Shown: positions 1 through 11,509 of the stretch, piece after piece
Layout of the letters: every line of letters begins with the position of its first letter
Position numbering within the stretch: the first letter of the stretch is position 1
DNA from: Guyanagaster necrorhizus
Taxonomy: Eukaryota; Basidiomycota; Agaricomycetes; Agaricales; Physalacriaceae
Reading direction: 5' to 3'
Length of the DNA stretch: 64,000 nucleotides
Assembly (NCBI RefSeq): GCF_019112545.1
Contig: NW_025064898.1
Coordinates: 926,550-990,549 of the forward strand
The notes under the pieces: generated by a model
What the model saw: only the letters and a program-made list of their open reading frames with translations
Databases searched by the model: none
What the model was told of the DNA's origin: nothing
Made by a program: the position numbers and the translations under genes

Positions 1-24
1 GCACGGAGGGAACAGGGTTGCTTC

Positions 25-1464
25 CTAGTTTTCCGACTCCGTCGGAGCCAGTTCCACGGGAGCGGTGTCGACCTCTGCTGCATGCCCCTTGGTGGAGGCT
101 GCTGCCTTCCACTTGTTGCAGTCCTCGGTCTTGTGTTTGGCTCCACAGAACATGCAAAGGTTGTTCTGGCGCCGGCAGTCTTTTTCTTCCTGGGTAAGAT
201 GGCCATCTTTGCCTAGCTTGTCGGCATAGGGCTTAGGGGTGGTAGATTTCAGTGTGGAGCTGGAGTCTGAGGGAGATGTGTTAGACCCCTTGGATTTGGG
301 GTTGGGGAATTTATTGTCCCGGTTTTCACAGGCAATTTCGGTCTTCCGGGTCCAGTAGCGAGCATCAAGTTCTTGGGCAAGGAAGCGCATATCACGAAGG
401 TTGTTTGGCTTCCCATGGTGTGCCATGTCATCCTTGATATGGGTGCAGAGGCCATGGTAAAAGGCATGGCGGAGGGAGTTATCTCCGTACCCAATTTGTG
501 AAGCATACTGGTTGAATTGGACCATATACTTCATGATCCGATCACCATCATGCATCCGAAGGTGTTCTAATGCATCTTCAGCATCTTCGATAGCATCAAA
601 GGGGCCGAAGTTGCTACGAAGCTCATCTAAGAAGGCTGCGTAGGAGAATTGCCAGGCTGGTGGATTCCATGGATTGGGGTTAAGAATGTCTGGTTCAAAC
701 CAGTTGAGCGCGGTGCCGGCCAGGAATGAAATGGCATAGTTAACTTTGTTAGCATCCGTTGCAAACGCGGTAGGTCTGTCATTGAAGTTCAACTGAAGGG
801 AGACAATGAAAGCCTTCAGTTTGCGAGGGTCAGAGCCATCAAATGGTTCTGGTTCCTTGACCTTGGTACGGACAGTGGCTGGTTTAGGGTTGTTGAGGGA
901 GGTGGAGACTCCTTGTAACAGGTTCATGAATTCTAGGAACATGTCCTGCTGGTTTGGATTGTTACTTCCTGTGGGGCTGTCGGCGCTGCCTGGGCCATTG
1001 GGATCACCTGGTCCTCCTGGTCCATCTGGTCCACCTGGGAAAGGGTTTGGTGGATTGCCAGCCGGTTCCCGTCAGATGGGAGTATGAGTAGGGGTGTCTT
1101 CATCTCTGCCCTCTGAGTCTGGGCTGTCTTGATTCCCATGGTTGTTGCCCAGGGATAAGGGGTCTATTGGGGGGTCGGTTCGGGTGCCATACATCAGGCT
1201 GGCCCATCAGGCCCCGTTGGTTGGGATGCTGGTGGCGTCGAAAGGGTTAGGGGAATCGTCGTAATTAGGTTGGCGGGCAGTGAAGCTAGAGTGATTGTAG
1301 GTTTCCCTACAGGAAGGTTGTCCCCCACTGGAGGCTGATCCAAACAGGCCTGGTTGTTCCTTCGAGACAGATGCCAGAATGTCTTCCATGGAAAACATGT
1401 TTGGATGGGTGGGCTGCCTTTGTTCAGGATCGGTCTCTGTGGGTTTGGTAAATGTGGTGGACAT
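25..1464 (-). pseudogene. gag: Gag polyprotein of B1 (two premature stops)
   Basis: Structural nucleocapsid/capsid protein of a Ty3/gypsy element. A single frame of 480 codons runs from the ATG at 1464 to the stop at 25. It is broken only by two TGA codons, at 1207-1209 and near 1071, both explicable as CGA to TGA. The N-terminal part is polar. A Gly/Pro-rich linker (about 960-1065) precedes the capsid segment, which contains EPEPFDGSDPRKLKAFI and a tryptophan-rich helix LNWFEPDIL. A CCHC zinc knuckle follows near the C-terminus (CMFCGAKHKTEDC, about 122-160). The start is chosen because the same ATG lies just inside the LTR in B2 (47462). Assignment to gag is firm; the exact maturation products are not visible. 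Confidence 0.88.
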
Positions 1465-1490
1465 GATAAAATTTTCGACTCAAGGGTTTG

Positions 1491-1501
1491 AGTTCGAATA
1501 T
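1491..1501 (-). promoter_or_regulatory. Putative self-priming site of B1
   Basis: The 11 nt next to the 5' LTR (plus AGTTCGAATAT) are an exact reverse complement of plus 1733-1743 inside the LTR (ATATTCGAACT). That LTR site lies about 35 nt downstream of the TATA box in the element's sense, where the transcript should start. There is no TGG-type tRNA primer site. Tf1-like elements prime reverse transcription with the 5' end of their own RNA, and this arrangement fits that model. The TTCGAA core is palindromic, which weakens the match slightly. Confidence 0.6.
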
Positions 1502-1503
1502 AC

Positions 1504-1995
1504 TGTTAGGAACGTGCCAATCGAGTGGGCTTGAGTGCACGTGTGGAGTCCGGCGGAGTGCGTGGGTGTTGATGAAGCTATTGGCAACGTCACCCTTGAG
1601 TCGGAGCCCAAGGATCTGGATGGACAGAACTCCGTTCTGTCCGAGAAGTGAACAGGAGTATCCTTCAGAGCGGAATCTGACGGATGAGATAGGGAGGAGT
1701 GAGTACGAAGTGTAGATGGCTTATCCAAGTTGATATTCGAACTGAGTAGCTACGATGATGTACATGGCTTTATATACTAATGGTAGCTAATTCCGAGTCG
1801 GGTTCCATTGGGTTCCGGTGTCGGTATTTGTTACCGAGTTTGGGGTCTAGATATTACAATGTGAAATACGGATGTGAAATGATACTGGTGAAATGAAATT
1901 AGTAGGTAATGGGAAGTGGTCGGAGTCCGGTGGGTGGTGTGATTGGATTCGCGGTTGGTTGAGGTGACATGGAGGCCAGCAGCATGCGCGTAACA
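1504..1995 (-). repeat. 5' LTR of B1
   Basis: 492-bp LTR bounded by TGTTAG and GTAACA on the plus strand, so TGTTAC...CTAACA in the element's sense. It matches the two 494-bp LTRs of B2. In the sense strand a TATA-like TATATAAAG (plus about 1762-1776) precedes the putative transcript start by about 30-35 nt. Confidence 0.92.
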
Positions 1996-3771
1996 GCCAC
2001 TTGGGATCTCCACAAGTGGGATCAAAGAATCGCCCCATCACTCAATCATGAACAGGGACTGAGGAAAGAAGGGGAAATGATCTGATATGATGGACGAATC
2101 TACATTCCAAGAGATCAAAAGCTTTGTGGTGATATCATTGCCACATGCCACGATCATGCAACCACCAGATATCTCGGGATTGCAAAAACCAAAGAGCTGG
2201 TACTAAGAGAGTACTGGTGGCTGAAAATGGATCATGATATCACCCGATATATCAAAGCTTGCAAGACATGTCAAAGAGGCAAGGCTTCAACACAGGTGAA
2301 AGCAGCACCACTCCATCTAAATGAGGTCCCTTCATCATCACGGACCCACATTTCAGTGGATATGATAACCGGACTTCCCAAAAGTGATGGCTATGATGTG
2401 ATCATCATCATCATTGATCGCTTCTTGAAGGTGATCATTCTGATCGTCTGTTCCACAGAATTCACATCTGAGGGATGGGCAAAAATACTATGGGACAAGG
2501 TCTATGCAAAATATGGCATGCTTCAAGTAGTAATTTCAGACAGGAGACCGCAATTCATGTCAAAATTCTTGGACGATTTGTACTGATTGCTCAACATCAA
2601 AAGGAATGCCTCCATGGCATATCATCCACAGACAGACGGCCAAACAGAACAGGCCAACCAGGAAATTGAAAAGTACTTATGACTTTTCATTAACTATCAG
2701 CAGGATGACTGGATGGAATGGCTAGCGTTAGCAGCATTTCAACACAACAACAGAATCCACTCAGCAACAGGAAAAACACCATTCTTTGTGAATTATGGAT
2801 GAAACCCACCAGTTGTGCAAACAGGACAACTTCATACAACAACACCTGCTTCAGCAGAGTTTACCACAATGATGACAAAAATCCATGGAGAGACAAAGAC
2901 AGCCCTTGACAAAGCTGCCCTTACAATAAAAAAGCAATATGACAAACACAAACATATGGCATATGAATATTCAACCAATGACAAGGTCTGGTTGGATACT
3001 ACAAACCTTCACTTACCAAGGCCAAAACAGAAACTGGCAGACAAATGAACAGGACCATTCAAAGTGCTCACCAAAATCGGCAAATCCACATATAAGTTGC
3101 AGCTCCCAGCAACTTGGAAAATCCACAATGTTTTTAATGAAACATTGTTAACACTATACATCGCACCAGCCTTTCCAAACCAAGAACGACCACCTCCGCC
3201 GCTGGCAGAGCTCATCGATGATGAAGAACATTATGAAATCGATGAAGTCCTAAACCATAAAACCCAAAGGGTTAAAGCATGAGGTGAAGGCATGAAAACA
3301 ACTGTTGACTACCTAGTCAGCTGGAAAGGGTATGGCCCAGAATCAAATCAATGGGTCAATGAAAAATATATGAACACGAAGGATGCCATACGAGATTATG
3401 AGCACAGAATCAACAAATTAGATGTGAAGGGGGTCATGTTCAACATTATATGTCTAAAACCAACTGTGGCAACAATAGGAAGGGAGACAATATCTAGCCA
3501 GATATACATCAACCAACCTGCCGACAGCAGAGGACATGTTGCAGAAGACAAAGAAGATGACTCTGTCCTAGACTTCATCCAACCAGGCGATACCAGAGAA
3601 GACGAAGAAGAGGACGATAAAGATGGCAGTCGGATGAACGAGCCAGAAATGGTGGGGACATACAGTGAAGATCAATATCCTGACTCAGGGCCCTGTCCGA
3701 AACCAGCCTGCAAACCGACGAGCAGTCCAGCAGATCGGCCATCTCTCACCGAGGGAGGAGGACTGCCCTAA
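1996..3771 (+). pseudogene. pol: Pol C-terminal part of A1: integrase and chromodomain
   Basis: Integrase inserts the cDNA; the chromodomain probably directs it to modified histones. One frame runs through all 592 codons with a handful of in-frame TGA stops (for example 2584, 2680, 2800, 3046, 3280) and no frameshift. In order: H2C2 zinc-binding region (CHDH...CKTCQRGK, about 2140-2285); DDE core with VDMITGLP (about 2350), ISDRRPQF (about 2536) and [10 protein letters not shown] (about 2633); C-terminal domain; chromodomain (EHYEIDEVLNHK...YLVSWKGY...NQW, about 3225-3415). A 115-residue acidic tail follows that is longer than in A2 or A3. The frame ends in TAA next to the polypurine tract. 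Confidence 0.9.
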
Positions 3772-3774
3772 CTT

Positions 3775-3808
3775 GACCATCAGGATGATGGTCTTAAGGA
3801 GGGGGTAA
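3775..3808 (+). promoter_or_regulatory. Stem-loop and polypurine tract of A1
   Basis: GACCATC (3775-3781) and GATGGTC (3787-3793) form a perfect 7-bp stem with a 5-nt loop. The purine-rich AAGGAGGGGGTAA follows directly before the LTR. The purine run is the expected plus-strand primer. The stem is kept at the same place in A2 and A3. Confidence 0.75.
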
Positions 3809-4334
3809 TGTTATGATTTTTCCTATTTTTCTTTCTTTTTCTTTTCTTTCTCTCGGAAATAACCCCTATCCTTGCTTAGTCAAGGTGCTTAGGCCAGTGC
3901 TTAGGACCATGGGAATGCTTAGCTCAGCAGCCCAGTCGGTCATTCTTCTATGGCGCTGCTGTGTGCTGTGAAGGGAGAGACAATGCCCCTTTTGTCCCTA
4001 AATTGCAGTGCATGACTACAGCTCCACAGCAAGACAACAGCTTTTGTGGAGAGCCTGGCAATGGTAGGGGAAATAGCTCTACAGCAGACAATATCTTTTG
4101 TGAACAGTTATTTATAATGCGATAACAGAACAGTATTTAAGTAGCTTAGTTCTTGCTGTAATATCCCAGTCTTGAACTAAAGTTTATTCTCTACCATCCT
4201 ATCTCGAGCAACTTGCAGCATCTTGATCACACACCTCTGTTAACACATCAGTGAACTCAGTCGGACATACCTGAAGTATGAGGTACCGAACTGTTTATCA
4301 CATGTTAATAGTCATGTGGAGTTTGGGCTTAACA
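3809..4334 (+). repeat. 3' LTR of A1
   Basis: 526-bp LTR from TGTTATGATT to GGGCTTAACA, homologous to the LTRs of A2 and A3. It contains the pyrimidine-rich start, the repeated TGCTTAG motifs, the TATA-like AGTATTTAAG (about 4131) and the AACTAAAGTTTA transcript-start region. The 5 bp that follow are ATCTG; their partner lies left of the window. Confidence 0.92.
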
Positions 4335-5827
4335 ATCTGTCATAATATGATTTTTGTGATAATGGGGCTTGGTGTTGTAGATGTAACAGATTCTGTTAGA
4401 GCATCTTTTTATCTAGATATGTCAGAAGGTAAAACCAAACACTCAGCAGCAAGCAGCACCACTGCACCTCAATGAGATTCCTTCAACAAGTGGAAGATAA
4501 TCTCAGTTGACATGATAGGGCCTCTTTCTGAGTTCAAGGAGTATAATGCTGTCTTAGCAATAGTAGACCAAATTTTCAAAGAACTAATTCTGATTGTGAT
4601 AAACATGAATTTAAATGCTGAGGACTGAGCACATTTATTCTAAGATTATGTATATACTTATCATAAACTCTCTGATAAGATAATCTCAGATTATAGCCCA
4701 CAGTTTATATCACAGTTTATTAAGAAACTTTACAAGTTGCTCAAAATCACTGAAAATCTCTCTACAGTATATCACTTTCAGATTGATAGACAGACAGAGC
4801 AAGTCAATCAAGAAATTAAAAAGTATTTTAGGATTTTCATAAATCACCAACAAGATGATAGGATGGAGTGGCTTCTAATAGCAGGATTTGCCTACAATAA
4901 TCATGAAAATTCCTTAATAGACTACAGCCCATTCTATATAAACACTGAAACTTATCTGAATACTGAGATAAATCTCTTATGAAGAGAAAGCAAAGTACTC
5001 CAGGCAAAGAACTTTGCAGCAGAGATGAAGAAAATTCATGATGAGGCTGAATGTGCATTGCATAAGACAGCAGAGTCCATAAAGAGACAGTATGATAAGG
5101 AAGAGACTTAGCAAGAGACTACCAGCCAAGCAATATAGTTATGCTTGATATGAAAAATCTAAAGACAGACAAAAAGATAAAGAAGTTGAACAATAAGTTT
5201 GAAGGTCTCTTCAAGGTTGTGAAGAAAGTAGGCAATAGGACATATAAATTAGTTATCTCAAAGACATGGAAAATCTATTCTGTCTTTAATAAAATTCTCT
5301 TTAAACTATTTCAAATAGCAGAGTTTTTCAATCAGAGAATGCTACCACCATCCAAACCAATAATTACAGATAATAAAGATGAATACAAGATTGATACAAT
5401 CCTTGATAATAAAATTTGTTATTGAAAACAGCAGTTTCTTATCTATTTCAAGAAATATAATAATAAGAACTGCTGGTATGCTAAAAAGGACTTTCCACAT
5501 GTGAAAAGACTTATTGCAAAGTATCATACAGCATAAAACCCACTTGCTGCAGTGAACAATGTCAGGCTTGGATGACTGATATTTAACAAATTAGACTATA
5601 TTAGAACTCAAAAGCTCTCCTTCAAACTCAAACAACATCTATTCAAAGCCAAGAAGCTTTACATGTGGAAAGACACTAATAAAATCAAGGCAAAGACACT
5701 CATAGTCTAACCATTTTCCCTAGACTGGATGTGTGACATCTTGGTAGAGATCAATAGAAAAGATGAAGCACCTTGTTTTTAAACCTCTTTTGAGCAATCA
5801 AGGACAATTGCCTTGAAGAGAGAGTAA
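4335..5827 (+). pseudogene. pol: Element C: decayed integrase/chromodomain fragment
   Basis: Relic of a family related to A and D. It starts inside the integrase zinc-binding region (CQKV...QQAAPLHLNEIPS, about 4410-4480), where A1 interrupted it. The core follows with a recognisable VYHFQIDRQTEQVNQEIKKY block (about 4762-4830) and NHQQDDRMEWL. Then come the C-terminal domain (KLNNKFEGLFKVV, about 5180-5220) and a chromodomain (DEYKIDTILDNK...FLIYFKKY, about 5380-5480). Many TGA, TAG and TAA stops and AT enrichment show long decay. From 5540 to 5827 only a weak, uncertain tail remains. Confidence 0.75.
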
Positions 5828-5915
5828 TATTATGATTTTAGCCTCTAAATCATGTTTGGCTGCCTTGGTCTGTAGCTTGATCAGAGACCAATCATGTTTA
5901 GCTGTTTTGGCTGGA
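5828..5915 (+). repeat. Start of the 3' LTR of element C
   Basis: TATTATGATTTTAGCC follows a degenerate purine tract (GAGAGAGTAA), exactly as LTRs begin in A and D (TGTTATGATTTTT). The LTR is cut at 5915 by element G. The continuation would lie from 25861 onward. The flanks CTGGA (5911-5915) and TTAGG (25861-25865) differ by three transitions, so the duplication is not convincing on its own. Confidence 0.5.
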
Positions 5916-6383
5916 TGTTAGGCTCAAGCTGCATGTGATCTAGAACATATGATAAACTAGTGTGCTTTTGTGTTCAAGACTTTTGCTAGAGTTCACTTAT
6001 TGTGTTATATAGACTGAGTGCTTCAAGGTATTAAGAATAGCTCAAGAGTAGAATAAGTGTGAATAAACTTTAGCTCAAAGCAGAGGTTATACCAGCAAGA
6101 GCTGTCCTGCTTATATATATGCTGTAGTGCCTCTATAAATACTCCTACTTATTATGTTTATGCTAGCAATTATGCTTGTTGTCTTTAAGTATCACTACTA
6201 TCTACAATAGTGTCATTGTGTGTTATTGGGCAACACTGTTATATCAAAAGACAATAACTGATTAGACTTATTGTAATGACTAAGCCAATTCTATGGTCTT
6301 AAGTGCTGGTCTAAATACTCTGACTAAGCATAAATAGGGGTTAATTCTATTGAAAAGAAAGAAAATAAGAAAAAATTATAATA
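5916..6383 (-). repeat. 3' LTR of G
   Basis: 468 bp, plus-strand ends TGTTAGGCTC and TTATAATA. It matches the 5' LTR (25432-25860) closely. Relative to that copy it keeps about 39 extra bases around 6033-6072, which were deleted from the other copy between short repeats. A degenerate purine tract (sense TTTAAAGAGAGTGTAA) abuts it on the internal side. Confidence 0.88.
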
Positions 6384-6439
6384 TTACACTCTCTTTAAAA
6401 CTATCATTCTGATAGCTTAATTTAGAAATAATTTATAGT

Positions 6440-9400
6440 TGTAAATAGCATCTGCTGCCTCTATCTATTTTTTGTTTATCCATTGGTTTGATTCAGGACT
6501 GTAACCCTTCCAGCTAACCAAATAGTTGACTGTTGTTGCCATACCCCTGCCTTTCACTTTGACTTTGTGGAGTTTGTGGTTTAATACTTGATTGATCTCA
6601 GTGTTCCTCATTATTGATCAATTCAGAGGGAGGAGAGGGGAGCTGTTCCTGGTTTGGAAAGGCTGGCATGATATACAGTATTAATAATGATTCATTAAAG
6701 ACATTATAAATTTTCTAATATGCAGGCAGACAAAAGCAGTAGGCAGAAATGCCAATCTTAGCTAACACAGAGAATAGTCTAGTGTATTTATCTGAAAGTT
6801 TTTGTTTTGGGCATGGTAGATAAAGGTTGGTAGTGTTTAACCAAACCTTATTGTTGATAGCATAAGCATACCTCAGTTGGTGATGCATGTCATACTGTTT
6901 TTTTATCATAGAGGCTATTTTTTTAAGGGAGATATATGTTTCATCATGTATTTTTGCCATTATTGTGGCAAAGTCAGAAGAGACTGGTGTAGTCATATGG
7001 GAGCACATTGTTTGGGCAATATTAGGGTGACACCTATAATTTATGAAAAATAGTGTTCAGTCTGTTGCAGAGTGAACATGGTCATTGTATTGGAAGATAG
7101 TAAGAGCCAGCCAGTTATCCTGTTAGTAGTTTATGGACAGATGGAGATATTTTTTGATCTTCTGATTGGCCTGTTCTATCTATCCATTAGTTTGAGAGTG
7201 ATATGCTATGGATACATTTTAGTGAATATTGAGGAGTTTGTATAAGTTATCCAGGAATTTAGATACAAATTGTAGTCCTCTATCAGAGATGATAGTTTAG
7301 GGCATCTCATATTTGGCATAGATCTTGTCACATAAGATTTTTGCTCACTCTTCAGATGTTAGTTCAGTTGAGTATGCAACTGGGATAATTGCTTTTGAGA
7401 ACCTGTCAACAATGATAATAATTGCATTATAGCCATTACAGTCAGATAATCCAGTGATCATGTCTACTGAAATGTGGATCCAAAGTGATTGAGAGATCTT
7501 GTTGGAGTATAGAGGTGCTGCTTAGGCTTAGATTGTTGTTTTTTCTCTTTGGCAAGTCTTACACTCTTTTGCATAGCACTTGATATCCTATTCCATCTTC
7601 AGCCATCAGTATTTGCATAGGATCAATTCTTTGGTTTTTGCAATTCCTAAATGCCCTCTTGTAGCATGATTATGATACATGATGATGATCTCATCTTAAA
7701 GTCCTTGGTCTCATAGAATATAGATCCATCCATCATAGTAGATCAGCTCTTCTTCTCTTGTCATCTCTCACTTATAGTTTAAGAATGAGACCATATATTA
7801 GTCCTATTTGCTGATGTCTCTGATTATGCTCTTGATCTATTTATGGATCTCTTCTTCTGTTGATATTATCATAGCTCAAAAATGCTTGAATTTTAGCAAT
7901 GTAACTCCTTTATTGTTATGCCTCTCTTGATCATAGTCAGCTCATCAGCTAAGGAGATTGGCCTTTTTGTTTGCTATTCTTACTTTATAATGCAAGGTGT
8001 AGATATACTGGCTTAGCTCTATCATCCATCAGGCTTGTTATCAGTTTAGTTTTTGTGGCTGTCAGAAATATCAGAGATTCTGATGGTCTATCCAGATTTC
8101 AAAGGTTTCAGCAACATCAATGAGATAATGTCACCATTTCTCTAGGGTGAGCATTATGGCCAATAGCTTCTTGTCATATATCTCATAATTCTACTCAGTC
8201 ACTGTTAGAGCTTTAGAGAGAAAGGCTACTGGTCACCATTTTCCTCCTTGCTCTTGAGACAGAATGGTGCTAATAGCTCCTTCACTCAAGTCAGCTTCTA
8301 CTTGGAACTTACTATCCTAGTTTGGGATAGCAAGTATTACATTTTTCACTAGTTATTGCTTCAAATCATCAAAGGCTATCTGCTGCAATTGTCCTCAGAC
8401 CCAGGAGGCATTACTAGTTATTTGTATCATCAGTCAAACTACTTTGCTATAGTCTCAGATGAAGCAGTGATAAAAGTTCATGAATTCTAAAAATGACTGG
8501 AGTTCTTTTTTCTTCATGAGTTCTGACCACTCTATGACCCTGGCTACTTTGATGGGATCCATGTGGATGCTCTCTTTACTGATGATTACTCTGAGATACT
8601 CTGTTTCTAGCACCTCAAATTTGCATTTCTCTGCTTTGAGGAATAATTTGTGTTTTCTCATTAGAGTCAGTATTTATTATACCAGTATGCAGTGCTCCTT
8701 CTTCATTTTTGACATGATCAAAATATCATTGAAATAAATAGTCATCTTCTCAGTGGTGGTGAGATCCTTAAAGATGTTGTTCATCATCCACTGGAAGATG
8801 GCCAGTGAATTAGTCAATCTGAAGAATATTACTGTTGGCTCAAACAGTTCTCAGTTTGTCTGAAAGATAGCCTTCTATTTGTTGCCCTCCTTGATTCAGA
8901 TATTGTTATATCCTCAGCAAACATCCAGCTTGATATAGTATTTGGCCCTCTGAAGTTTGTCCATTAGTTCTGAGATTAATGGAAGAAGATAATGATTTTT
9001 AATTATTATCTCATTTAACTTTCAGTAGTCTTGGATTAGTCAAAGTTTACTATCCTTCTTTTTGATGAAGAAGAATGAAGAGGCCATAGGTGATTTAGAC
9101 AGTCAGATCCTTCTGCTGGACAGATTTTTATCTAGGAACTTGTCAAGCTTCTGTTGCTCATGATTTCTAAGCAGATATATTTTACAATCCAGATTAGCAT
9201 TAGCATTGGAGACCAGCTCAATAGCATGATCCCATGGTTTGAGCTCTGAGAGCTCATCAAAACTTTCTTTTTTGAAGAGATCCTTATAATCTTGTGTCCA
9301 CTTGGATACCATCTCTTCAAATGTTTTCTTCTCCTTTTCTGCTGCTGCCTTTGCTGCCAGGTTATTAGCATGATGCACAGCCCTTAGATGCAGGGCTCAT

Positions 9401-9720
9401 TTGATATCTATGGTGAGAATTGTCTCTCCATCCTCCATTTCTTCATCCCATTGGTCATCAGAATCTTCATCTGGCAACTTGAACAGAATCTTTCAGCATT
9501 TGCATTGTGCAAAAGTGATTTTCTTGGTTTTTCAGTTGATCAGCAGGTTGTAGCAAATCAGCCAGTCCTGACTGAGAAATACTTCTTTTATTCTGAGGTC
9601 CATAACAGCTAGGTTGATCTGTTTAGAGTGATCTTCAATAGTGAGTTGAAGTTCAATGAATTTGGTTATCAAGCCAGCTTGATTCTTTATACTGTCAGCA
9701 TTATAGATGAGTATGGGTGC
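6440..9720 (-). pseudogene. pol: Pol of G: protease end, RT, RNase H, integrase, chromodomain
   Basis: Read on the minus strand from 9720 down. It holds the C-terminal half of the protease (SAPILIYNADSIKNQ, about 9680-9730), RT (from about 9350, with a block NCKxYLLxN...QQxLDKFLDxNL), and an active-site region reading YFND where YLDD is expected (about 8725-8745). RNase H follows (about 8440-7950), then integrase (about 7660-6720) and a chromodomain (TTVDYLVSWKGYSPESNQW, about 6470-6530). Many TGA/TAG/TAA codons are present. The altered RT aspartate (GAT to AAT) makes the protein inactive even without the stops. Confidence 0.85.
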
Positions 9721-11509
9721 TGAAGAGGATCTGAGTGTGCACAAGGTGAAAATGGATACAACAGAGCATTATCCACTGATCACACTTACACCAATACAAA
9801 CACAAAACTCTTAGTTTGTGGGAGGATTATAATATGATAAAAGTAGTAATCAACAAATATAATTGTCCTCTTCAATGAGATCACAGTGCATAAACAGTAA
9901 TAGCATGCTTACAACAGTCTGAGGTCTCTCTAAGTCTCAAGGCTTTTTGTTTTATCAGAATAAGAGGTGGCAACAGATATTGCTGAGTCTCAAGACAAAG
10001 AGTACTGCAGCTCAATATAATATATTGAAACACTCTCACAAAACTCTCTAAAAAAGTCCTAAGCACAGCTCAGATCACCTCAAAATCTCTAACACACACA
10101 ATACATGACTCAAAGCTTCATGCTCTAAGCAAAAACCAATCACAAACACATCCACAAGTGCCAAAGAGCACAGATCTCTATTCACAAGTTTTTAAACTGA
10201 TTGTAGACCCACAGAATTCAAACTTATATGATCCAGAGACACAAAACACAATAAAACACTATCTGGCAGACCAAAGGGTTTGAACCTCTACCACCTGTAC
10301 CACTATGCATCACAAATACCTCAAAAACTCAAGATGGTGCTCTTCAGACACCACTCTCTTATTCTCAGATTAGAGTGCAATCCAAAACCTCTTATTAAAC
10401 CAGGCTCAAGTTCTTTGCAAGCTTCAATGCCTCACTTAGTTCTCACAGCTCTCTCTAAGATATTCAATAATACATTTATTTTCTTGCCCAAAGTTACAAA
10501 CACAAACCCAGAGCTAGAGTGCAAGGCTTTCTGTGCCTAATACACTGCAACTGTGGAGATCAAAAAACTCTCCTTTCTACTCATACAATGTGGTATTTAA
10601 ACACTCTACTATAGTACTTATTAACACAATCCTACTATGGTATCTTCAAAGCATAGGACTCTATGCTAGATTCCACAGATACTATTCATATGTGTATCAC
10701 AGTTGCTACACTTATTCACTTCTGAGCCAGGACTGTGTAATGTTTCCTCACTAGCTGGCCTAGCCAGGTCTGCTCACTTTCTTCTTGCCTCAGTGACACA
10801 TCCCTGATAGCAGTAAACTGTTCTGGACCTCTGGAGTTATCTCTTATATCTAGAATCAGCCACAATAGTTATGTTCTCTTTTTCAGTGTCTCAATATTCT
10901 CTCCAGCATATAAAATATACCACTTCTAGCCTGGCATGTATTAATTAACTTATCTAATATAATATGTGTCATACCACAGTATGATGTGGAGTCTCTCACT
11001 ATATTAAGTGCACTAAAGCACTGTAAGTATGCATGTGAGTCTCTGAGCAGTACATGTGCTATTCATCTCTGAGAGTAGTATTCCTCTATCTATCCTCTTG
11101 TTGCCATCATTGCATCTCTCCATTCAGCATTCAGTTACTCAGATACCTTTCTTTAGGTTCTGGATCTCTGTTCTAAAGCATGTTCTATCAGTGCATCATT
11201 GATCAATATGATCAGAATTGCTGATCATATTTTGATCATATTCTTTTTATTTTTAGCATGCTCTCTTATAATGGTATTGGTGCATTTAGGGCTAAGTGCT
11301 AGAACCTCACATGCAGTCTAACCCCTCTGGCATTTGTCTGCTACTAGGCCATGCACTCTGCTCCTTGTTACTTCAGTTTAGTCTCATAATAGCTAGGTTT
11401 CTGTGCACTTTTATTCTATTCTTAGTTACATGCTTACTGGACTGAAATGCAGTCCATGTATTCTCAATTTTTGCAATTTTACATGCCTGAACATGGAGAG
11501 GACATATCA
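9721..11509. mobile_element. S1a: 1.79-kb TG...CA insertion, probable solo LTR
   Basis: It interrupts the protease codons of G: reading resumes in the same domain on both sides. It starts TGAAGAGGATCTG and ends CATATCA. Flanks are GTGC (9717-9720) and GCAC (11510-11513), consistent with one 4-bp duplication GCGC whose CpG decayed on opposite strands. It is non-coding apart from short spurious frames, and a TATA-like TATTTAAA lies at 10594-10601. The same unit, 1.87 kb, is at 44212-46084. The transcription direction is uncertain. Confidence 0.78.

Larger units (their letters stand above)
1..1995 (-). mobile_element. LTR retrotransposon B1, 5' part (family B chromovirus)
   Basis: This is the 5' LTR plus gag of a minus-strand Ty3/gypsy element. 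The rest lies to the left of the window. It has the same layout as the complete element B2 (38071-47996) and aligns with it from the LTR through gag. It sits inside the pol gene of A1: immediately after the LTR end at 1995 the integrase reading frame of A1 begins, and GCCAC (1996-2000) is the expected 5-bp target duplication, whose partner is outside the window. CpG dinucleotides are still common, so this copy is younger than B2. Confidence 0.9.
1996..4334 (+). mobile_element. LTR retrotransposon A1, 3' part (family A chromovirus)
   Basis: Integrase, chromodomain, polypurine tract and 3' LTR of a plus-strand Ty3/gypsy element. Its upstream part is separated from this piece by the insertion of B1 and lies outside the window. 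Sequence and layout match A2 (about 22094-24333) and A3. After the 3' LTR the sequence changes abruptly at 4335 to the integrase region of an older element (C), so A1 itself was inserted into C. Confidence 0.9.

Noticed and set aside
806..1087. Plus-strand ORF with collagen-like Gly-Pro repeats
   Set aside because: It is the antisense shadow of the Gly/Pro-rich linker in the minus-strand Gag of B1; the repeat reads similarly on both strands.
4278..4475. ORF spanning the A1 LTR end and element C
   Set aside because: It crosses the LTR boundary at 4334 and the true integrase frame of C is a different one.
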